A stretch of DNA of 64,000 nucleotides, from contig NC_083390.1 of assembly GCF_031755915.1 (NCBI RefSeq), positions 13,981,001 through 14,045,000 of the forward strand, given 5' to 3'. Both the position numbers and the translations under genes were made by a program. The stretch comes from Ziziphus jujuba. Lineage: Eukaryota; Streptophyta; Magnoliopsida; Rosales; Rhamnaceae. This document shows, piece after piece, positions 22,300 to 32,117 of the stretch (its first letter is position 1; each line of letters starts with the position of its first letter). The notes under the pieces were generated by a model that worked only from the letters and a program-made list of their open reading frames with translations, was not told the DNA's origin and searched no databases.

Positions 22300-25200
22300 T
22301 TACAGATGAGCTATAATGTGTTTTACAGAAATATAAGTGCCCGTTATTCCAATGAGAATCCCACTGACTAGAATCCCTATTATTGCCATAAACTCAAACT
22401 CAAAAGCCCAAGCTACCTCATTAATCTTCAAGTAACACACACATGGTAACAACAATGATACTGTAACATTCAAAATGGCACCTATGAATGCCATTACATA
22501 TCCAAAATATGGAAAAGCTAAAGCCACAACCACTATGCTAATCATAAGTAGTGTTCTAACAAGGATACTTAGTAATCGGTTATTAGGTGGAATGAACTTG
22601 GCTTCAATAGCTAAGCTAATGGGAGAGAGTATGAGTGCAAATTTGGTGAGAAGATTTATGATTATTGTTGAAATTGCTATCTTTGTGCAAACATTCCTTA
22701 GTGGAAGATTCAAAGTAATTTGATCCTTTGAAAATTCTCCGAACATTAGATATCCTATTGTGGCCATTGATCCATAAATGATAGTGCTTGTAATAAAGCA
22801 TGCAGCCAATACCTGCCACGAGGAATGAATTTCAAAAAATAAATAATAAAAAGCTAATAAGTGATATGCTATATGAAAGAACCACATTCCAACACTAGAG
22901 AATTATTCCTTACATTCGGAAATTGGGTTCTATTTTTCATAGAAGTGCATAAGGTAGGAAAAACCGCATGCCCACCATAACAAAACATAAATATGCTTGC
23001 AGTAAGGGGAAGTCCTCCCAAATCCAAAAGCTTGTCCCTTGCATGAAATCCCACACCATCAATTGCACCCACCCATAAAACACATCCCAATAAAATTATT
23101 GAAGTCACAATCCCTCCGATTGAAAAATACGCCAACACACCCAAATTCCTTAACCATGTACTTGGCAAAACTATTAAGGCAATGATAATAATGAAGCCTA
23201 CTTTACCTTTGACTTTGAGGTGTCCGATTGTAAAAGTAGTATTTGGAAATAACATGTTTAGAGTATCACCCTCTAGGATGAAAAATTCTACAGCCACTGC
23301 AAATAGCTCTAGGTACATTGCTGCAGCTATTAATGTTCTTCCTTTTGGTCTAAATGCTGCATGGCCTATGTCTGAATAAGTTTTTATTATGGGATCCTTC
23401 ATACACCTCTTTAGTAAGAGACCTGTATACCAAGAAATCAGTCCCACCAAAAGAAGAAGTATCAAGGACAACCATCCTCCTTGTGCAATTGCATAGGGAA
23501 CTGAGAGTATACCCACACCTAAAAAAAATGTTTAGCATAAAAAAGTCATTTTAAATGGATCTATCAATTGTTCCATGTAATTTCTTGGGATATTGAATTT
23601 AAAATCGTGCTAAAGACAAAGATATAACAATTTCTTTTTACAATGATTTCTAAGTGAATAGGTACACCAATGTAATTTGTTAAATAAGTAGACTACGAGC
23701 TCATAGTAGTTGAAATTGCTAATTAACTAAAAATCTACTACAAACCTGAGTTTAAGAATTTAATTTCATGTAAAATATATAAAACTTTTTCGTTTTTTTT
23801 TTTTGATAGATGACAAAAGAATTTGTTGGACAAAATTTGTAGTCCCAATAAAAAAAGAAACTTAAAGAAATAACATACATAAATCATTATTTATCAATAA
23901 AACAAGTACAAATTAGACAATTACGGATACAAAGGAATTGAAAAACCCTTACACATATGAACATTGTTGAGGAATTAAAATCGGGAACCAAGATCCTCTC
24001 CTCATATTAGATTTGGTGGAATTATTTCATGCTATCTTAACCAAAAAGGTACTTTAGAATTATGATACAAATAATTTGAGATAAGTGTACCTTACGAACG
24101 ACTAGGCATGTAAAGTTGTTGGTAGTGGTGAAGTAGAAATCAAGCTACATAGGTTTGTATGGACCTCAGCAATGTGAGGCATCTTCCCAATTTGAGAAAA
24201 AATCTAAAATCTATTGGCCAGCTAGATAATAGAGTTTTGTTACCACTTTTGCAGATGATACTTGGAAGATCTCAAAAGGCTATGATTGTTACCAATGGTA
24301 AGAAGAATGGTACTCTTTACTTGATAACAGATGGTTATGGTTCCATTTTAATTGTAGAAAGTAACGAAGATTTGAATTTTTGGCATAAAGAAAAGGGCTA
24401 TAAATTAGACATGTGAATGAGAAGATACATGGTTTGAAGTCAATTAAGATTGATATGTGTGGAAACTATATTTTCAAGAAACATATAAGAATTGGTTTCA
24501 AGAAAATGTACAGAACTACAAAGAAAGAGAAACTTAGGTTACTTCAAATAGATGTTTGTAGGTCAACTTCATTTTCATTAATGGGTGGAAAGTCTTAGGT
24601 GTTCAAAAGGTTGAAGGTAATGGCAAGGAATGAAACAAGTTTGAAAAATCTAGGAGTTGAGATCTAATAATGGTGGAGAGTATGAAGACACTAATTTCAA
24701 GAAGTTTTGTTATTAAAGGGAATCAAATTGGAAAGAGATGTGCCAGGGATACTTGAGCAGAATAATGTAACAAAACAGATGAATAGAACATTAACTTAAA
24801 GGGCCAGGAGCATGCATCTACATAAAGGTATATCAAAGCAATTTCAAGTATAGGCAGTCATCAAAGCAGCAGCATACTTGATTAATCATGGATAATAGAA
24901 CCGTTAAAGCATAAAATACTTTAATAAGTATGGTGTGGGAAAGAAACAAGCCTTTTTCATGATAATCAATTTTGTTAAAGCATAAAATACTAGAAGAAGT
25001 ATGGAGTGGGAAAAAGGTGAGCCTTTCTTATATGTAGGTATTTAGTTTTGTCTCACATGTACATATTAATGAATAAATTAGATGTTAAATCAAAATATAC
25101 TTTTATTAGTTATGTTGGTGATGAATCTGGTAGTAAATTCTTAGATAATAAGAATAAAATAGTTGTTATAAGCAAAACTGTAGTCTTTAATTAGGAAGTT

Positions 25201-28200
25201 GTATATAAAGATAAAGATGCAGCAAAATTCACTAGTTTAGTACAACCTTAACCTTGTTACTTTGGGCTAGATGATCTTTTGGATATTATTTGAACATATA
25301 AGATTGGTTAGACTACTCAAGTTGAGAAAACTACTATATATGAGGTTGATTTTCCATAGAATCTTGTTCTAGTTAGGAGATCCAATCAACCACATGAACA
25401 AAAAAGAAAATATTTGAATTATTTGTTGTCTACAAGTGGAGGTGAACATGAATGCTATGATGAGGTATGTTAAGTGAATGGTTGAAGCAAGTGGGAGCTC
25501 GCAAGGAATTAAGAAATGAAGTTTCTTTATACATAAACGAACTTGGCAACTAGCTAAATTACCAAAAAGTAAGAAAGCTTTGCTCAATAAATAGGCATAC
25601 CACGTGAAAGAATAGCATGATGATTTAAGAGATATAAGTCTAATTGGTGGTAAAAGACATTCAAAAGAACATAAAATTGACTACGTTGACATTTTCTCTC
25701 CAGTTGTGAAACTAACTATCAATTTTGAGTACTATAGCATCAGGAGATTTACATTAAAAGCATATAAATGTGAACACAACCTTTCTCCATGGTGATTTAG
25801 AGGAGAAAATACGTATGTAATAGTTAGAAAGTTTTTTAATGAAGAAAAAAGTGAATTTGGTATGCACATTGAAGAAAAGCCTATTTACTCTGAAATAAGC
25901 CCCCCCAATAATGGTGACTATAGATGCAATGATGATCATTGTTGTTATTTTAGGAGGTTTACTTCTAATTACATTATTTTGCTAATTTATGTTAATAATG
26001 TATTGGTAACGAGTTAAGATATGGATGGGATTATTAAATTGAAGAAATAATTGTCTAGTCAATTTGAGATGCAAGATTTTGATGCAACAAAGAAAATACT
26101 TAAGATGAGAATTAAGAGGAACAAATAGATTATTACGTTGTAAGTAGCCTATATTTGTAAGGTATTATAGTACTTTTGTATGAGTGACGTTAAGCTTGTT
26201 AAAGCTCCTTTGGCTAATAATTTCAATTTGTCAAAGAAGTTTTGTCCAATAACAACTAAAGAGAAAGACTTCATGGCTAAGGTTCTGTATGTGTGATTGA
26301 AAGTCTTATGTTTGTCGTGGCTGGTAGCAGACCAGATATTACTTATACAATCAGAGCAATAAGCAAATAAATGTCAAATCTAAGCAAATAACATTAGAAA
26401 GTGGTAAAATGGATACATGGATACTTGCATGATACTATGAAGACTTGTTTATGCTTTACAAGGCTAAGTTGAAATTGCAAGAATATGTAGATTCATATCT
26501 TATTGGTGATATAGATAATAGGAGTACAACATGGTATGTGTTCATTTTGGATAATACTACTTTTATTGGGCTTATAAGCTACAAAGGATTATTACTCTAT
26601 CTATAATTGAAGAATAGTGTGTGGCAGTTATAGAATATAGCAAGGAATTGATTTGGTTACAAATTTTTTTGTCATAGTTGAGAGTCAAGCAAAAGGTGTA
26701 CTTGCATAATAACAGTCAAACTGCTATACATCTATTAAAAATTCAACATACCATGCCAAGGCCAAGCATATAGATGTTCATTATTACTCTATCAAAATGG
26801 CTATTTGATGATGATATATTAACACCTATGAAGATATAACTTCGAAAGAATCTATATGTTAACCAAACCGATGATAACAAAGAAATTAGAGCTATGTGCT
26901 GTTTTAGTTAGTCATTGACGTTGAGGACAATTACTTACTATGCTGTATTCATAAATCACTAAGAGAAGGGGGTTTATTTTTGTTTTCTTGTCTTTAAGTG
27001 GGATATTATTGTGCGTGCGAAAAAATAGAAAAATAAGGGTTTAATTATTCTAGTTTTATACCCCTAGGTTTGATATATGTAACTTCTTTATTTTTTAAAT
27101 GCTAGTGTGGGAAAAAAAAAGGAAAAAGAAAAAACAAGCCATCCAAATTGAGAGTGGAAAGACTTCACTATTATAAAACTTCAATCATATTTGATTGTGG
27201 ATTTCATGAGTGTCGATGCATTCTAAGGACATTAAGATTGCACTGATCGTCAAACCATGTTAAATATATTATCTATTTCATTATTATTCTTTGTGTTTAT
27301 TATGCATTATTTCTATTTAATTCTCTAGTTTAATCAATCTCAAGGTCTTGAAGAATTAGGAATAGTACCTACATAGAAATAAAATATGATCTTGAAAAAA
27401 GCAGGCTATGGTGGTGTTGTCATCATAAGAAGCTGAGTATCTTGCTTCCACATTAGTAGCTTGTTAAGTTATTTGGATGTGCAAATTTTTTGGAGATTTA
27501 AATATCATTAAATAAAAGCAATAGAGATATTTTGTGGCTGCAAGGCAAAAATCTTAATGACAAAGAATCTTATTTTTCATGGAAAAAGTGAAGCGTATAG
27601 AGCTTCATCATAATTTTTTCAAACATGTTGTCGCAAAAGGCATGATCATGATGAAGTACTATCCAATAAACAATCCAGTGGTAAAAGCTTTTAGAAGGCA
27701 TTCTTATATTCAAAATTTTCTGAAATTCATATCATCTTTTAGACTTTCAAGCTTTGTAACAAAGGGAATGTCGAGTAATGTGATGCTAAATTTATGGGTT
27801 AGTTGGTAGTTATGTTTTATCTATGTTTTATTTTGTTATCACTAGACATGGTCTTTTTAATTTGGTTAACCCATGTTCTAGGTTTGTTATTCATGTTCCT
27901 ACTTTTATAGGCCACTTTATCTTTCATGTTTAGAAAGCAACAAATAGGGATATTCACTATGTCTTAGGGACTCTATAAATAATTATGTTTATGTAAAGTG
28001 TAAAATATATATGAAATTGCATTTGTTCAAAATTAAATTCAAAGTCTTTGTTCTTTCTAGTCTCCATTTCTAATGTAAAAATTTAGAGTATTACTTTTGG
28101 TATTAATTTTTTCTAACAAGGTTTTATTAATGTACAACTCTTACATGTGAATGAAAGTTATGCCTTTGATTTACATTCAGTTTTGCATTGAAATATTCTT

Positions 28201-28559
28201 TAAACATAGAAAGATATGTAAACAACCTCAGCCATAGAATAAAAAAAATCAGCAATGAAGAAAATATATTTAAAGAACAAAAAATGTAAGAGAAAGATGG
28301 AGTAAATAAACATTTAAAATGAATAGGGGGAGGAAAGCTTGAAAATTTAAAACGAGAGTATTCTAATGTCTAACTTTGACATACCACATAACGTATTTAC
28401 TCCATTGAAACATGTTCTAAGGATTGTTGTGCCTTCACCACCACTATTTAGGTTTTGTGCTTGTTGTTGCGGCTGTTGGGGCTGATTATTTTCATTCATC
28501 ATACTCCTCCATATATGTGGTTGCTGTTGCGGGGGCTGGATTTCTCTTAGACTTTCCAT
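22300..28559 (-). CDS. AVT1: vacuolar amino acid transporter, AVT1 family (three exons)
   Basis: Exon 1 is 28559-28385, exon 2 is 23518-22914, exon 3 is 22812-22300. Introns start GTATGT and GTAAGG and end TTTTAG and GGCAG. The joined frame is open for 430 codons, typical for the family. A polar Gln/Pro/Asn-rich cytosolic start (about 45 residues) precedes the amino acid transporter (Aa_trans) domain: ILRTCFNGVNTLCG joined to VGILSVPYAIAQGGW, then LLLKRCM, EFFILEGDTLNMLFP, FCYGGHAVFPTLCTSMKNRT, IGYLMFGEF and a hydrophobic C-terminus. About 10-11 membrane segments. By family, AVT1 proteins move neutral amino acids across the tonoplast by proton exchange; the exact substrate cannot be read from sequence. 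No frame breaks were seen. Exon 1 lies 4.9 kb from exon 2, so it could be missed by gene finders. Confidence 0.92.
22813..22913 (-). other. intron 2 of the AVT1-like gene
   Basis: 101 bases, GTAAGG to GGCAG, phase 0 between FPN and VLAACF. Confidence 0.9.
24120..27010 (+). mobile_element. decayed Ty1/copia pol (pre-integrase to RNase H) in AVT1 intron
   Basis: Plus-strand pieces in order: gag-pre-integrase VRHLPNLRKNLKSIGQLD (24174) with LNFWHKEKGYK; the integrase entry FKKMYRTTKKEKLRLLQIDV (24500) and SNNGGEYEDTNFKKF (24665); YKDKDAAKFTS (25205); the RT tail LSSQFEMQDFDATKK (26050); the RNase H end AKHIDVHYYSIKMAI (26760). A purine-rich AAGTGGGATATT follows near 26995, as before a copia 3' LTR. 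Dozens of stops; several blocks (RT palm, first integrase acids) are not recognisable. Long dead. Confidence 0.8.
27360..27800 (+). mobile_element. second copia RNase H fragment
   Basis: A separate copy of the RNase H end in the same direction: EAEYLAS-like (AAGCTGAGTATCTTGCTTCC near 27430), then AIEIFCGCKAKILMTKNLIF and HGKSEAYRAS near 27515-27605, then QTCCRKRHDHDEVLSNKQSS in a damaged frame. It follows the first element's end by only ~350 bases, so it comes from another insertion or a duplicated end. Confidence 0.65.
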
Positions 28560-28669
28560 TTTTTAAGCATAGTAAAATGACCAAATGAAGAATCTCACAA
28601 CTAGTTAAATGCAATAAGTGTCTATCAAAATACGATATGTGTATATCAAAATGCATATATAACTGCAAG

Positions 28670-28678
28670 TATATATAG
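28670..28678 (-). promoter_or_regulatory. candidate TATA box of the AVT1-like gene
   Basis: The minus strand reads CTTCTATATATACTTGC about 110 bases before the ATG. The position would give a short 5' UTR. Other AT-rich words exist nearby, so the assignment is tentative. Confidence 0.35.
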
Positions 28679-28699
28679 AAGAAGTAAAGAAGCCTTGCC

Positions 28700-30290
28700 A
28701 TTTTGTTTTGAGGAGTCTCTAACTCAAAGAATACGCTTCCATTTTTTTTATGACTTAACATCATTCTAAGGGTATTTTTTTTTTTTTCACACAAAGATGT
28801 TGAATTGAGAAGAAAGCTAACGACATGAGAGTAATTTGATGCTTGGCTAATTTATCAATACACTTGGCATCTTACTTTCGATTTGGTTTAAATGTTTCAA
28901 GATTCTAAATTTTTCTTTTGCTTTTTTATTATTCTTTTTGGTACTAAGATGACAATAAAGAAGGTGCATGAAGAAGGACAAGAACATGCCTAAAGTGATG
29001 GGGAAGAAATGGTAAAAGTTAGAAGGTATTTATCAAAAAAGAAAATAATAAAGCAAAGAAAAAAATTTAAAAGCTTAAATGAGAGAGACTAAGAAGACAA
29101 CCTTATTTCTTACTTGAAAATTAAAGCTAACTAGGAATTAGCTATCACCACATTTGTCGAGGAAATAGTTGGTCTAAGTATAATACTTTCCTTGTTCGTA
29201 TAATGTTCTTCGTTTAGACAAAAAGAGTATGGATGTGCTTATAACACATATATTACTTGTAGACATTTATATTAGAATTTATTGTCTTGATCCAGTGATA
29301 ACCACTTAAAATACACCTCCTAGGGTTCAATTGGGTCTCGCTGAAATCCCTCCTTCTCCAATTGTAGTTGTTTATCAAAAGAAAAAAAGAAAGTAAATAG
29401 TTTGATTAGGCCAATGATTCAAATTGTTGTTCCATACACTAACGAGGAAACCATTAATTTTCCTCTCTCACACCATATTAGATTTTAGAAGTTATGAATG
29501 GGTAGTCTTAATTGTGATTAGCTATCAATTTTAAGGCAAAACAAAAAGATAATATCAATTTTTGGCACTGACATATTGCAAGAAGATATTCTTATACAAA
29601 AAAAAAAAAAAAGGCCAACGAATGTACGCTTGTACAACATAAATCACACATTGTTCCTAAACATTGATTACCATTGGTCCCTGAAGAGCATTCTTTCCTT
29701 TTTAAAATGATGGAATTGTTAAACATCTCTAAGAATTATCTGTCCACTAGGTATCATTCACATAAATTTAGCGTTAGAAAGGCGATCTTAACCTAGCTGA
29801 AGGTTCTTCACCATTAAAATTGTTGTCCTAACAAAAGTGTTTTAAGAGTTTATAAGCTACATTACCTCATACATTTATTATTTCATCATAGTATATATTT
29901 TGGGTTTAGAAGTATTTATTTTTTTGAGTTTTAATGTCTATGATTTTGAGGGTTGTTATTTTGATAAGTTAATTATATATTGATATTGAGATTATAAAGT
30001 TGGATTGGGTTAGGACTTTGGCCTGAAATTTTGCAATGGTCATATGAGGTAATTTATCAATTTAATGTGGTAAATATTATTATTAATAAATTATATTATT
30101 TTAATTTTATTGTTTTAGATTTTAGCTTATATATTGAGTTACTTAAATATATCCAAAACAAAAAATAATATTTAGGAAGCAAAAGAAAACAAATTTTAGC
30201 TATTGAATTTTTATGTAAAGATTTAATTAGAATATGTTGGATATTTTATAAAAATTACCAAGAAAAAAAGGATAAGCAATAAAGGTTTTT
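28700..30290. other. upstream intergenic region, no gene seen
   Basis: AT-rich with A and T runs. Holds the distal promoter of the AVT1-like gene. No recognisable coding or RNA gene. Confidence 0.5.
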
Positions 30291-30299
30291 GGTAATTAT

Positions 30300-30530
30300 G
30301 GTAAGCAATATTATGGTAATCGAGCTTCAGCTTTTTCCAAAAAAGCTTAAAAGCTAGACTTTTTTAAAGCAATTTAATAAAGTTGTTTTTTGGTCATAGC
30401 TACTTGTTAATTGCTGCCAAACGTTCAAGTTTTTTTTGTTGAAAAAAAAAAAAAACAAAAAAAAGGGGGCTCTAAAGTAGAGCTATTTTGACCCCAAAAA
30501 AAAAGCTCCGCCACGCGTATGCTTTGCAAA
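30300..30530. repeat. possible MITE-like element with AAAAGCTT-type subterminal words
   Basis: Contains repeated AGCTT/AAAGCT words (30328-30370), GCTGCCAAACG (30415), and a small inverted pair GGGGCTCTAAAG / GAGCTATTTTGACCCC around 30465-30495. Such words are common in small plant DNA transposons that end in (C)CAAACG. No full terminal repeat pair or target duplication could be defined. Confidence 0.25.
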
Positions 30531-30665
30531 CAAAAAATATTTGATAAGGAAAAATATAAATTAAAGTAAATATAAGTAATTGAGAAAATTATGAAATTGA
30601 TTCATCATAATTATTTGTGTTCACTCTAGAATCTCACCTCAAATATGACAAATCTTCAATAGATT

Positions 30666-30894
30666 TTGCTCCCACATTCATTAGGCGTTAAGTTTATTTT
30701 AGTTTACTTTATTTTTCTGGCTGTTGGAATTTTTAAAAAAATTTTGAGATTTGTTCGGGAAAAGGCTCCGGGATTAAATTTTAGCCTTTTAACCCTCCTA
30801 TGTTTGGGTGCCACGTTACCTCCTCCTCCCAATGTTTCACAACGACCGATTTTATCTTTCTTACGTGATGCTGGAACTTCCCCTTGTTGAGAAT
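30666..30894 (-). other. open frame behind a good splice acceptor, unknown
   Basis: On the minus strand TTTCTTTTGCAG is followed by an open frame beginning NWDSQQGEVPASRKKDKIGR with a basic stretch PKHRRVKRLKF. I do not recognise the protein. The long A/T-rich tail argues against a conserved exon; listed only because the acceptor and polar composition stand out from the surroundings. Confidence 0.15.
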
Positions 30895-31820
30895 CCCAAT
30901 TCTGCAAAAGAAATGGGCTTAATTAATTATTAATTAAAAAGTATATTATAATTATGCTTTGTCTTGAATAATATAATCCAGTTAAAATGCTATTGATAAA
31001 TAATAGTTTATTTTTCCGTAAATATATATATATATATACACAATTTTTTCTCTTATCTCAATGTCTAAATTTAGGAGTGCATTTTGTGCATTTGTTATTT
31101 TATTTCTTTTACATGTACCCCAAGTTTTTGGTCTTGTAAAAAACTATCATTCTACATTATCATATGATTGCCTTCCTTTTTTTTTTTTTTTTTTTGGTAT
31201 AATGATATATGATTGCCTTATATTCATAAAAAAAAAGAAAAAAAGAAAAGGGTATACGTCTGTTTTAAGTTTCAATGATAAAAGCATATTGGCACCTAAA
31301 TAAAATCTATTAAACTACTTTTTTCTCCAGTCCCTTTAATTGTGAAACATTCCAGGCCTGTTTGGCCAGCTATTTTCAGAACAGTTTTCTGTTCTTGAAA
31401 ACGGAAATTTGTTCCCAAAACAACAAGATAACTGTTTGGCCATTTGTTTCTAAAAATAAATTCAGAAAACAAATTAAAAAAAAAAATTCGGAAAACATCA
31501 AAAAGATGTTTCCACCTGTTCTCTCACCTTCGCCGCTCGACCCACTCCTTCACTGGCCTTTGAAACGTTCACCACGCTTCGACCCACGCATACTAGCTAA
31601 CCTTCATCGAACAGATCTCAAATAGTCAGCCGTTCCTTCAACAAATTTCGAACAAATCTCTGCTCAAGTTCATCAATCAGGTTTTTCTTTTCTTCTCAAA
31701 TCTTTCAACATTCTATAGTGTTATACTGATATATTGGTTGGATTCTATATTTTTGTTGATAAATTGTGTTTGTAGTTTTGTTGGATTTGGGTTTAATTGC
31801 TTATTATTGATTGTGAATTT

Positions 31821-31921
31821 TTCTTGGTTAGCCTTTGAGTCTCATACCAATTCCACGATACTCTGCAACTTTCTTTCTTCTTCTTCTTCTTCCTCCTGAA
31901 GGCTCAAAGGCTAACCAAGAA
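31821..31921. repeat. perfect 19-bp inverted repeat, 63-bp loop
   Basis: TTCTTGGTTAGCCTTTGAG (31821-31839) and its exact complement CTCAAAGGCTAACCAAGAA (31903-31921). The loop is rich in TTC repeats. Directly next to a second hairpin. Confidence 0.9.
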
Positions 31922-31929
31922 GTTTCATC

Positions 31930-31972
31930 GATAGAAGTTTCATCAAAGCTTGTCTTCGATGAAACTTCTATC
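31930..31972. repeat. perfect 15-bp hairpin, 13-bp loop
   Basis: GATAGAAGTTTCATC (31930-31944) and GATGAAACTTCTATC (31958-31972) pair perfectly. AGAAGTTTCATC also occurs directly before the left arm (31918-31929). Confidence 0.9.
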
Positions 31973-32073
31973 TTTTCCCTCTGTCGAGCTTGCCATTCCT
32001 AAAATTTTTTAAAAAAAAAGGAGCTCAAATTCAACCCAACTTGCTCAGAAGCTTGCTTCTCCTCCTCCTCTAC

Positions 32074-32117
32074 ACTTCTGTGAAACTTGGTAGAATTTTC
32101 AAATCATGTGCGATTGA
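32074..32117. repeat. 44-bp direct repeat, copy 1
   Basis: ACTTCTGTGAAACTTGGTAG, then AATTTTCAAATCATGTGCGA, then TTGA. Identical to 33631-33674; about 1.5 kb lies between the copies. Confidence 0.9.

Larger units (their letters stand above)
23519..28384 (-). other. intron 1 of the AVT1-like gene, expanded by copia remains
   Basis: 4866 bases between the donor G|GTATGT (minus strand, 28384) and the acceptor run of T then AG (23519). Phase 1: the split codon TGT-G|GT restores Cys-Gly-Val-Gly across the junction, exactly as in the family. At least 3.3 kb is Ty1/copia-derived, in the opposite direction to the gene. Confidence 0.85.

Noticed and set aside
30704..30907. Idea that NWDSQQGEVP is a RIN4/NOI-type motif
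   Set aside because: The NOI core (PKFGxW...VPYTxxF) is not present; only four or five residues agree.
31930..31972. MicroRNA gene
   Set aside because: The stem is only 15 bp and no known miRNA sequence is recognised; reported as a hairpin only.
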